Below, one piece after another: positions 12,258-22,415 of a stretch of DNA of 64,000 nucleotides (within the stretch, counting starts at the first letter, position 1; every line of letters begins with the position of its first letter). The translations under genes and the position numbers were made by a program. This stretch comes from Astrothelium macrocarpum (lineage: Eukaryota > Ascomycota > Dothideomycetes > Trypetheliales > Trypetheliaceae). Below the pieces are notes generated by a model. The model was given only the letters and a program-made list of their open reading frames with translations. It searched no databases and had not been told where the DNA came from. The stretch covers positions 124,001 to 188,000 of the forward strand of contig JAGEMR010000024.1 of the NCBI GenBank assembly GCA_021030915.1. Direction: 5' to 3'.

Positions 12258-13388
12258 TCATAGCTTATGCAACAGTCCACCATCCACAAGAATTTCCTCT
12301 CCAGTCACAAGACTGGCTCGAGAACTCGCCAGAAAGACACAGACCTGAGCAATCTCCTCTGGTCTTCCCCACCGACTAAGCGGTATTCTGTTGATCAGCT
12401 GATCGTAGTCGGCACCTTCGCGAAGAGAATTTTCCGCCACTTCGCGACATTAGCAGTCAACGTTCAATTCCAGATTTTACGTTTGTACATACTCGGAGTA
12501 AGAATCAATCCAGGACAAACAGAATTGATACGTATTCCTTCTTGACCGTATGCTACTGCATCTGTTCGAGAGACACCGAGCACTCCGGCTTTAGCTGCAG
12601 CGTACTAGAAGCAGTGAAGCGAGCATCAGTTCAGCTCGATTCTTGCAGATGGAAGCAACATCTTACGGAGCCGTTTGTAGAATGAGCTACATGCCCAAGC
12701 ACAGATGAGATGTTCACAATGCTACCTCGCTGTGGTGGTGCGCCGGTTCTAGGGGCCATGAGGTCAGCAAATTTCCCTTTCGTGGTCGTAAGCAATGTCT
12801 AGAGAATGTTCCAAAAGTATGGTAGGTCAAATTCAATCATGTCGTTTACGTGCACTGCTCGCCCCCAGGCTCTCGTGAGCAATGAGGATGTTCTCGCTCT
12901 TGCAACGTACATCATCTTCAAGTTGGCCTCTTGTTTTAGCATTTGCGTGATTTGAGCCTTCTGACACAGCCACACGCCTCTCAAATTAATCTTTTGAACT
13001 CTGTCCCAAGCCTCGACGGGCAGTTCATGGCTAATCTTTCGCGGCGCACTTGTCACTCCCGCACAATTAACGCAGTAGTGAATAGAGCCGAAAGCTTTGA
13101 CGCCTTCATCTACCATATGTTGGACATCAGTCTCTTTTGACGTGTCCGTTGTCACGGAAACAATTTGTATAGCGGCATTAGATGATTTCAATTCGGAGGA
13201 TAGCGACTCCAAGCCTGAAGTGTTGACATCGGCGAGAATGAGGCGCTTGCAGCCTTCAGCAGCGAAGGCCAGTGCTGTAGCCCGGCCAATACCACTCGCC
13301 GCTCCAGTTATCAGAGCAACACTGGGGTACTGTCAGGTATTCGGTCTCCTGGTGATTAGTTATCATCCGTGGAGGCTCACCCTTCCAT
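12258..13388 (-). CDS. Short-chain dehydrogenase/reductase (classical SDR), five exons
   Basis: Exons 13381-13388, 12911-13321, 12667-12748, 12493-12604 and 12258-12439 join to 264 residues, the usual classical SDR length. The NAD(P)-binding Rossmann motif ITGAASGIG is at residues 7-15, the NAG-type motif appears as NCAG, and the catalytic set is Ser155 (NISS), Tyr168 and Lys172 (YAAAK), at the expected S-13-Y-3-K spacing. PG near INSVCPG and the end of the fold (VTGEEILVDGG) are also present. The first exon encodes only MEG; intron 1 (13322-13380) restores the reading frame exactly at the nucleotide-binding strand. Intron 2 (12749-12910, 162 nt) is longer than the others, and its donor is the least certain boundary. 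It is divergent to the cyclase-family gene at 13837, sharing a 448-bp promoter region, so the two may act in one pathway. Substrate unknown. Confidence 0.88.
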
Positions 13389-13836
13389 CTCGCGATGATT
13401 ACAACCTCAACTTCAAAAACCGCGGATGCGAAACCGGATGTTGGTATTGTTTCTACTCAGCTATACCGGATGGATTATGCTATCACATCGATAGAATGTT
13501 AAATTCAAGGCTTATTTCTGATAAATCATAATCTGGCACCTACATAAGCGGGGATTGATACGCAAGACAGCACAGCGCCCCGCACTCACGTATTGAACAA
13601 GCCCAAAATAAGGAATGCAAGCCGAGCGGGCGTGAGCTAAAGCTTTGCAACGATGTTGGCGTTCACGCTGTTGGGATAGTGGGGTAGAGAGTCAGATTGA
13701 CCGACGTAATTGCTCGGCAAACACGACAAGCGACGCAAACGAGGGACCGAGTAAACAAATGTTATCCTGGTTTTCTTAAATTCTCAAATAAAAGCATTCG
13801 TTGGGACTTATTGTGGAAACACCTTCCAGAGAAACC
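13389..13836. promoter_or_regulatory. Shared divergent promoter of the SDR and cyclase-family genes
   Basis: The 448 bp between the two start codons must serve both divergently transcribed genes. No coding potential is seen. I could not identify a specific operator motif with confidence. Confidence 0.5.
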
Positions 13837-15172
13837 ATGGCGAACGAGTTGAACATCCCCGATTTTGACAGCCTTCCTCCCGTCAAGGACATGCCGCAAG
13901 GCTGTGCTTGGGGCATTTTCGATAAGGACGGCAAGAAAGACGTCTACGGCACATTGAATTTGCTCACACCAAGTGTGGTAAAGGCTGCAGGTGCAGAAGT
14001 CAAAGATGGGGTTTCTATCTCCCTCAAGTACGTCACATGATAGCCTGAAGACTATAGTGAACATTGTGCTTACAAGACTACGAAAAGCTGGCCTTTGAAT
14101 GCAATTCAGACTCCCGGATTTGGGAGGAAGGGGCTAGTACATAAAGTTTTCTCTTTCATGGATGCGCCTCCTCCGCTAAAGGCTCATGGCTATGATGATG
14201 AAGTACTTTCGAACAACCAACAAAATCGGCTCGGCTGATCTGGTTCCGCAGGTTGAGTTCAACACGCAAAGTAGTAGTCAATGGGATAGTTGCTGTATGG
14301 ATCAACTTAGGGAATTGTCTTAACAGGACTGATATCTACCTTCTAGGCCACTTCAACCACCAGCCAACCGCAACTGCATATAACGGGGCAAAGCCATCGG
14401 TCGAAAAACTGATCCAAGATTTTGGAAATGAAGATAAAGCTCGCGAACTACCGACATTGAATCGTATGTGTCTTCTCCACGGAAACCTTAAATCATCTGC
14501 ATTAACCACGAGCTCATGTAAACACCAACCTCCCAGATTGGCACGACCGTGGAGGCGTTGTCGGACGCGGCGTCCTCATAGACTACAAAGCATACGCCGA
14601 CAAACACGGCATCCAATATTCGCCCTTTTCAGCCAAGCGGATCACCACCGACGAACTGGAGGCCGTCGCCAAAGAACAGAGCGTCACCTTCAAAGCGGGT
14701 GATATCCTGCTCGTCCGCTCGGGTTTCACGGAAGCACTGACGGGAATGAACGACGAGCAGCAGACCGAAGCCCTGGGGAGCCACCAGACTTGTGGGGTTG
14801 AGGGTTCGACCGAGAGCGCGAAGTGGTTCTGGAACCACCATTTCTCGGCCGTTGCGGGAGATGCGATTGCCTTTGAAACTATCCCGCCGCTCAAGGATGG
14901 GAAAGAGGCAGGCGTTGAGAATTTGGGTAGGTTTTCAGAATGCTTTTCCTCTGGTTCTTCATGGTCAAAAGTCGGTTGCTGATGGTATGAGATTAGTATT
15001 GCATCAGTATTTCCTGAGTCTATTCGGTCTTCCAATCGGAGAACTCTGGGACTTGAAGGCGCTTTCGGAGTACTGTGCCAGGACCAAGCGATATACATTC
15101 CTCCTGACATCTATTCCATTGAATGTGCCTGGAGGCATTGGCTCGCCACCAAATGCTATAGCTGTCTTTTAA
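13837..15172 (+). CDS. Cyclase-family metal-dependent hydrolase (PF04199-like), six exons
   Basis: Exons 13837-14027, 14088-14202, 14252-14294, 14347-14463, 14537-14926 and 14997-15172 give 343 residues with all phases matching. The product belongs to the fungal branch of the 'putative cyclase' family, related to kynurenine formamidase. Diagnostic stretches are QTPGFGRKGLVHK, EFNTQSSSQWD followed by a His-rich HFNHQPTATAYNG segment (metal-site region), WHDRGGVVGRGVLIDY, GDILLVRSGF and the C-terminal LTSIPLNVPGGIGSPPNAIA. It is probably a cytosolic hydrolase; no signal peptide is seen. The five introns are 49-73 nt. Start chosen at ATG 13837 (context ACCATGG), since no upstream ATG lies in frame. 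The neighbouring divergent SDR suggests a small catabolic or tailoring pair; the substrate is not predictable. Confidence 0.88.
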
Positions 15173-15367
15173 GCCTGATTCAGTTCATGGCCAAGCCTTC
15201 AAACGAAGATTAGTATTAAAATAAGTTAAGTTAGTTATTGGTACACAAATTGTCAAGTTAGATCTGGAGTGTCTTTGGGATTTTTCATTGATGATCCATA
15301 TCTTAAGGACCTCAATTCTTTGATAGGAACCAGAATGAGCAAAGCAATTTTTTGGTATAGCACTGTT

Positions 15368-17586
15368 TTAATCTTCTCGAAGCTGGAGGTGATACGTTCC
15401 AAGTTGTTCTGGCGTAATGTGACCAGGACTCTTGACCAGCGGGTCCTCTCCTTTTCCAGTCTTTGGAAATGCAATGACGTCTCGCACACTTTCCTTTCCA
15501 AGCATGACCGCGATCAGTCGATCAAACCCAATAGCTATACCGGCATGAGGTGGACAACCCGCTTTCAATGCGTCTATCAAGTGAGCAAAATCTTGTAATC
15601 GCTCAGGGCTCATTTTTAGGACATTCCGCATGATATATTCCTGGAATTCGGCTGAATGTATGCGTCTGCTACCTCCACCAAGCTCAACACCATTGACAAC
15701 CAGGTCGTAGTGATCGGCCTTAGCATCCAACGGAGAGGTCTCAATGATCTCGGCATCTTGGAGTGATACTGGAGCAGTAAACGGGTGATGCGTAGAGGAA
15801 ATCCCGGCATTCCCGCGCTGACCAGGATCAGTTTCGTTGCTGGGCGTGAACATAGGAAATTCATTGACCCATAGAAAATTAAAACCTGTTGGCGGACTCA
15901 AGAGACCTTGTGCAACAGCTGCTTTGTGGAGCGCCAGGCGCAGATTCCCGATGGGCGTCGAACCCCCTTGAAAGTGTACATCCTTGCGGGCTTGAATAAT
16001 GACTACGTCACCATTCCCCAGACCTAAGAGCTCCTCGACCCGCTCGGCGGCTTCGAATCCAAACGGTTGGAGCCCCGAGAGCGGTTTTCTAGAATCGAAG
16101 ATGAAAATTCCTGGCTGGCCTTCCGGATTTGCTAAGAAAGGGGTGGCCTCCTGCGAGTCCATGAAACTAGCTACGAATTTCCTTGTTTCTGCTGGATTAC
16201 TGGATACTGGAAGTTTCATCACCTCAGCGACGGGATCCGTCAACGGACCGATTTTGCTGATCAAATCAACAGGGAGCATGTAGTCAATTCGCGTAATCTG
16301 GGCATATCAGTAACTATTTTTCGTATTAGCCGAGTAAGACTCGACGTACCTCCATGCCGATACGAGTGTCTGGTTTGTCAGAGCCATATCTTTTCATTGC
16401 GTCCTCGTAAGAGATTCTGGTGAAGGGCTGTTCGGACAAGTCTACATCTAATGCATCACGCCATAATTTCTTGATGAGGCTCTCAATACAAAGCATGACT
16501 TCTCGGCCGTTGGCAAAAGCCATTTCTAGATCAAGCTAGAAACAATTAGTGATTCCGAAGCGTTCCAAGGCGAATCTGAGACTCGTACCTGAGTAAATTC
16601 GGGCTGTCTGTCGGCTCGCAAATCTTCATCCCGAAAACACTTTGCAATCTGAAAATACTTTGGGAAGCCACTCGCCATGAGAATCTGCTTGTACTGTTGT
16701 GGACTTTGCGGCAAAGCATACGCCTGACCTTTGTTTCTTGTTGGAACCAAGAATTCTCTTGCGCCTTCCGGAGTAGACTTGAAGAGGAGAGGAGTCTCAA
16801 TCTCCAAAAATCCATGCTCTTCACCTAAATACTGCCTGCAGATCTGCGCGCATTGAGCTCTAAACTTGAGGGCATTTCTGATTTCGCCCTCAGTACGAAG
16901 CTGTAGATGTCGCTGTGCAGATCCGAATTTAGTGTTTTCGACGGCGATCGATTCACTTGGAAATCGGTTCATGCATTGGACTTCTTCCAGGTGGATTTCT
17001 ACGCCGAGTATCTTTTCCACTTCTCCAAGGTTAGGCTTGGATGTTGGCTTGCGCTGCTTAAGTACACCAGAGACGGAGACAGGACTAAGTGTGCTCAAAG
17101 AGCGCAGCTTATCAAAAGCATCATTCTCTTTCGCATTTTCACGAGTAGAGACTACTTGGATGCTCGTATTTAGTTCGGGATTCAGTAAAGGCACAAATGA
17201 TAGGTTCTTGGAAATATCGGAACGAGCGCCAAGGTACCCATGAGCTGTCACCTTTCGCCCGATGAGATCCGGCAGATGCTGATCTCTTTTAAGTTGGTCA
17301 TGGTTCGTGTTAGCGGGTGAATATTGGACTACGTTAATTAGAAGTCATGGCCTTGGACTTGAATAGGATATGTTTTTGATTACTGACAACTGGTTTTGTA
17401 CAAATCAGCAATCTGGTTAAATGGTGTTGTAGTATGTAATTGTCGGGTTTGATTAGGAGAAGAGAGCTGATATCTTGGCGGTAGAATGAGAATAGGTGAG
17501 GAAGAATGATGGATCCACGGCCGATTGAGATAATTCCGATCGCGGAGGAGCCTAGATGGCAGATTTGTACGACAGCAAATCTGCAT
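15368..17586 (-). CDS. Mitochondrial aspartyl-tRNA synthetase (class II), four exons
   Basis: Exons 17384-17586, 16589-17285, 16350-16535 and 15368-16297 give about 671 residues. The enzyme charges tRNA-Asp. The N-terminus (MQICCRTNLPSRLLRDRN) is rich in Arg and Ser with no acidic residues until about residue 16, as in a mitochondrial presequence. An OB-fold anticodon domain follows (GRKVTAHGYLGARSD). Motif 2 reads [21 protein letters not shown], split by intron 2, and motif 3 is GIAIGFDRLIAVMLG near the C-terminus. ALPQSPQQYKQILMASG is the conserved AspRS flipping-loop region. The bacterial-like insertion domain between motifs 2 and 3 is present, as in mitochondrial/bacterial AspRS. Intron 1 is uncertain: donor GTAATC at 17383 with acceptor at 17286, or donor GTTGTC at 17390 with acceptor at 17329; both keep the frame. 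Equivalent to DARS2/MSD1. Confidence 0.93.
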
Positions 17587-18670
17587 AGGCAGCTTGGAGA
17601 TGATAAATGTAATCAACGTGCAATTGTACTGGTGTGGGTGTCTGTTGTTCTATAAATTTCATCGGAGGCTTGGTACCTTAAGGTACTTACCCAGTTGTGG
17701 ACTAGCGCGTCGTAAGGGTCTTTGGCAAAATGTTGGAGCCACTTTGTCTCGAATATTATCCCTCCAAGTTTGACCAAAGTGAGTCCAAACCTTCGCCATA
17801 TCGCCCAGACCGTTAGCTAATGATATGTAGATGATGAAGGTTTAGCGTGTATCAGATGAGCTGTCCGTTGGTCTGCCTGTCAAGCTCTCCTTTTACCGGG
17901 CTTAAGCGGTTTGACAGTCAGTCTGGTGGTAGCATGATATCTGCGTTCGGCACACCCATCTTGTTACGTTAACGGACGCGATGCAAACATCTCTGACAAG
18001 AGCTTGGAAGGTTTCTGGGACTTGGCCTGTCTGCAACACATGGGCGCGGCAATTTGGAAGTAAAGGGCACCCGAAGGTAGTGGTGGATATGTACATAGAA
18101 GCTCAATCATACCAATTCCTCGAGAAACGATTGTTTGAACGATCATCAATCAATCTTATCCTCTGTCAATCGTGCAAGATAGTCTTGTCCACATTTGAAT
18201 GTCGCTGGCCTACCTCATAGAGATCTTTGGGGCTTCTCATCCTCTATTTCTCTAACAGCCAAGCGAGAGATCAAACAATCTTTGGGCAATATCAATAATC
18301 CGCTCTTTTGAAGCACAAGTTTGCTTCCATAAAGTTCGGGTGTAACAGTATTGTCACATCTAAATTTCCGTATCTAGAAAAGGCTCCCCTAAATCAGTAA
18401 TTGAACCAGCCTCGTCTTCGTGATCGCGTCATAAGGGTGCAAGCTACCCCCCGAGTTCTGTGAGAACCCGCGCCCAACCGTATGCTCAAACCCTCATCTT
18501 GACCACTTTGTTTTCGCATCTTTCGAATGAGCTTCCGTCAAGCCTTGAACCGTCTGAGGACCTGATGCTCCGCGCGAATAACACCATGCCACGACGTCGT
18601 TGGTGCTGACCGGTATCCGACTTCCAAGAAGCTCCATCAAGCTGGACCAGCGACTGTTTGCGCCCAAAAC
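17587..18670. other. Intergenic region between AspRS and AP180-type genes (divergent)
   Basis: About 1.1 kb between two divergently transcribed genes, containing both promoters. Short open frames around 17900-18220 have no recognisable content. Confidence 0.6.
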
Positions 18671-21004
18671 ATGTCTAGTTCTTTCGAGAAGTCGGTGAAG
18701 GGTGGCACAAAGATAAAGGTATTTCATGTGTCAGAATCGACGCTTGCAATCCCAATTCCATACCAAGCTCACGCCGTTTCACAGCTTGCTGCGCCAAAGT
18801 CGAAATACGTTGAACATATCCTGATAGCTACTCATGCTGGAGAGGCTGGTGTCGCAGAAATTTTCCGATCGCTACAAAATAGACTGCGGGATTCAACATG
18901 GACAATTGTCTTCAAATCGCTTATCATAGTGCATTTTATGATTCGGGAAGGGGAACCGGATGTCACACTGAAGTTTTTGGCTGCTTCACCAAGTCGGAGG
19001 CTTGCGATAAACAGTTTTACAGATGGTACGTTTAATTATGGAATTGACGCAGGGTTCGGGACTCTCAACAAATGGTCAAAATATAAAGACTACCGGAAGC
19101 GTTGTTATGGATACATTCAATGGCCACACTGATCAGGCCGTACCCTGAGCTCCATGAGGAGACTCATGAGTCGGCAGATACTGTTTCTAATACTGTTAGA
19201 GGTCGTTCATTTCGCAAGCAACAAATCAGCTAACTCGCTACATGAGCAACAGTTCAAACACAAGGACGCAACATCCGTTGTTATGCCGAATACCTCCATC
19301 AACGAGCAAAATCGTACGGACAGACAAAGATCGACTACGTTAGGACTGGTGAAGGCCGTTTGAAGAGATTGACCATAGAGAAAGGCTTGCTTAGAGAAAC
19401 GGAAACTGTTCAAGATCAAATACGAGCATTGGTCAGATGTGATGTATGGACTGACCCGAGCTGACTATTCTGGTGTACTGATGTGTATAGCTGTTTGCTG
19501 ATGAGCAAGAGAATGAAATTTCTCTCACCGCATTCAGGCTTCTGACAATGGACCTGCTGGTTTTGTTTCATATAATGAACGAGGGCACGATTAACGTTCT
19601 TGGTACGTCAGCTATTTCCATCATGGATCGTGTACTGACCTACTAACAGAACACTACTTCGAGATGTCTCGCCCAGATGCTGAGCGTGCGCTGGGAATAT
19701 ATCGTACCTTTGTAAAGCAAACCGATAACGTTGTACAATATCTTGGAGTAGCAAGGGACTATGAGCATATGACACGCCTGGAGATACCCAAAATCAAGCA
19801 TGCTCCAACGAGCCTGGCTGCTTCGCTCGAAGAATACCTGAATGACAAGGATTTTGAAATCAATCGACGTCAATATTTGGCGCAGCAAGAAGCAAAGAGA
19901 ACGGGCAAAAAGCAGAATGGAACGGCAAAGGCGTTTGGGGAATCCAAATCTGCGACATCGAAAACCGATGACAAAGCCTTCACTCCCACCAAGACGTCAC
20001 AAGCTGTAGACAAGGGGGAGGCTAGGGGACCTGCTCCGAACTTGATAGATTTATTTGAATCCATTGAGCAAAACCAACAGCCTCTAGCCCAATCAACAAC
20101 GTATGGGCAGCCTGCTCAATACGGGCAGGTCCAGACAGCACCTTTTGCTCAGGGTGATGCTGTCACTCAACAAAATAGTGCTTTTGGCAATTCAAACACT
20201 AATCCCTTTGGCCAACCTCAACAGCAGTCTCAACCGCAGATTCAGCCTAGTTTCACTGGTGCTGGTTTTGGTGGTTACACGCCCCAACCGCCGCCAGCTT
20301 TCGACGCGCAACAAACGAGCATGCAGCAGAATGGGTTTTCATCTATCCCGCAACAACAACAACAACCTGGTCCATTTGGCCAGCAGTCACAGCAACCACA
20401 GCAGCCATTCGGCGGCCAACAAGCCCAAATGTCACCTCAGTCGACCAATCCATTTAGACAATCAACAATGCCCAGCATCGCAACGGGCACGCCCACGTCT
20501 TTCGGCGGCTCCCCAATAACTTCTCCAGTCAACCGGCAATCCACCAACCCCTTTGCAAAACCTATATCTGCCCCTGTCTCCGCAAGTTCTTTCACTCTTC
20601 AATCCCCACAGTCCACTTTCTCCTCTCCTCCGCCTCAAATCAACCTGCCCTTCTCCGCACCCTCACAACAGCAAACTCCAACGCTGCAGTCGCCACAAAC
20701 AGGCACTAATCCTTTCACCCGCACCGGGCCATTCAATACGCAGCCACAACCGCCACAGTCTGCGCCGCTTCCCCAGCCACAATCGGCGCCTGCTCAATCG
20801 GGTTTGAGCATGAACGTAACCGGTAGCACCAATCCATTCCGACAGAGTGCCTTCGTGAATCAGCAGACAGGTCAGGGTTGGCAGGCGGCACCACAACCGA
20901 CGATGGGTGGATTTGGGAATCTGGAGACAACTCCAGTATTTCCACGGCCGGGCCAAGGTCAGCAGCAACCACAACAGCAAACGGGACAAGGGGGATGGAG
21001 CTGA
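18671..21004 (+). CDS. ANTH-domain clathrin assembly protein (AP180/YAP1801 type), five exons
   Basis: Exons 18671-18718, 18785-19025, 19253-19443, 19491-19602 and 19650-21004 give 648 residues. The N-terminal ~270 residues form an ANTH domain that binds PtdIns(4,5)P2: SSFEKSVKGGTKIK, then LAAPKSKYVEHIL with the Lys/His patch, and later KLLR-like helices ending in RALGIYRTFVKQTDNVV. The rest is low-complexity Gln/Pro/Ser with five NPF motifs (TNPFGQ, TNPFRQ, TNPFAK, TNPFTR, TNPFRQ), ligands for EH-domain proteins such as Ede1/Pan1, and a clathrin-box-like LIDLF. It acts at the plasma membrane in endocytic coat assembly. Intron 1 (66 nt) is a multiple of three without a stop, so retention would still give an open frame; splicing restores the canonical ANTH sequence. 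Intron 2 is unusually long (227 nt). Confidence 0.92.
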
Positions 21005-21644
21005 TAGGAGAGAGGGAAGCGGGATTCCTATGAGAAAAACAGGCATGCGGAAGACAGTGTATACCGGAGAATGGTGTTGAAATTGTGATCTAATACATGG
21101 CTTACTTTATACACATCTTGGGAGAAAGGGTTGAGAAGGCTTGCATCTTAGCGGACGGTGTACGTTCTTACTAGGTACTATTAGGGTTATGTCTTACAAC
21201 AAGATTAGTGGATCCAATTATGTATTTGTGAATTCAATGATTAAGATAAAAATAGGATCCGAATCGACACATGTACCAGAGGCATTTGATATGAAAGACC
21301 GATTAGTTCTGTTGTCTGGAGAGCGTTGAGGGATGCAAATTTTTCGAGCGAAGCCGGGAGACCTGGGCACAAATACTCTGTGGATATGCATGTTCTCAAC
21401 ATACCGTTCGGCTTGCCGCGAATGCACGATATTAGAATCCCCGCATTGATCACGATCGGAGCTGATTACGGATCAGAGAGGGCTCAAGAACCGGCAAATA
21501 AGAGGCTCGGTATTACAATGTCTCTGGAGAGTGTCGGTCAGAGTACATTCGTGACTCATTCTGCATGCTGCAGCAGAATAGTATAAAACATGCTGCATGC
21601 CTCTCAAATGAGCCAGACAGTCCTCTTGTAACACAAACGGAACC
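21005..21644. other. Intergenic region
   Basis: About 640 bp holding the AP180 3' end and the promoter of the O-methyltransferase gene. No further gene or repeat recognised. Confidence 0.6.
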
Positions 21645-22415
21645 ATGACAACAGATATTCGATCCACCATTGAAGCTCCAGAGAAGATCTTAGATCTTCT
21701 TTCATCGCTCCACGAGCAGTCCCTAATACAAGAGAAACACCTTGCCCAGTCTGCAGACCATGACCAAATACGCACAGCACTGCAGTCCGACTCCCCTGGA
21801 TCTGCAGATGATGTAATGCGCGACAAATTCATTGCGCTTACGGCAGACAAGGCGTCGTTCATGTACCAACTCCTACGCGCCAAGGGTGCGCTCAACGTTG
21901 TGGAAGCAGGCACCAGCTTCGGTGTCAGCACCATCTACCTTGCCTTGGCAATCGGGCAGAATGCTGCTGCGGCAGGTAGGAAGCCAGGCGAGGCGAAGGT
22001 GATTGCGACGGAGTATGAGCCTACGAAAGCTCAAAGAGCGCGCGAACATTGGAAAGCTGCTGGCGCGGATGTCGAGCCGTGGATCGAGTTGCGTGAGGGT
22101 GATTTGCGAGAGACTCTCAAGGACAATTTGCCGGAAATCGACTTTGTGCTGCTTGATAGTATGATAAGGCCTTGATGTTCGGAAATGAGTGTTGTTGACA
22201 AGATAATAGTTTGGACGCCAATGGTTTTGCCTACCATCAAATTAGTGGAGCCGAAGTTACGACCTGGCGCGGTGATTCTGGCAGATAATACTATCTCATC
22301 CGCAACGGGATATGCGGAATATCTCGAGTATATCAAGCGCCCCGGGAGCGGATACCGAACGATGACTTTACCGTTCCCAGCAGGGTTGGAAATGACGCTA
22401 TTCTTAGGAAAGTAG
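21645..22415 (+). CDS. SAM-dependent O-methyltransferase (caffeoyl-CoA OMT-like, family 3), two exons
   Basis: Exons 21645-22158 and 22210-22415 give 239 residues. The SAM-binding glycine motif is VVEAGTSFGVSTIYLA (about residues 85-100), followed by the acidic end of strand 2 in IATEYEP, GDLRETL, and the metal/SAM-binding strand DFVLLD. The intron (51 nt) lies right after LLD, and the second exon continues IWTPMVLPTIKLVEPKLRPG and ADNT, as in the family. No signal peptide, so probably cytosolic. Such small methyltransferases methylate hydroxyl groups of aromatic or polyketide products, but also occur outside clusters. It sits at the border between core genes and the degraded accessory region; whether it once belonged to a metabolite cluster is inference. 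Confidence 0.88.

Noticed and set aside
18785..18790. Reading AP180 exon 1 straight through its first intron as continuous coding sequence
   Set aside because: The removed 22 codons interrupt the conserved join of the ANTH N-terminus, and good splice sites are present.
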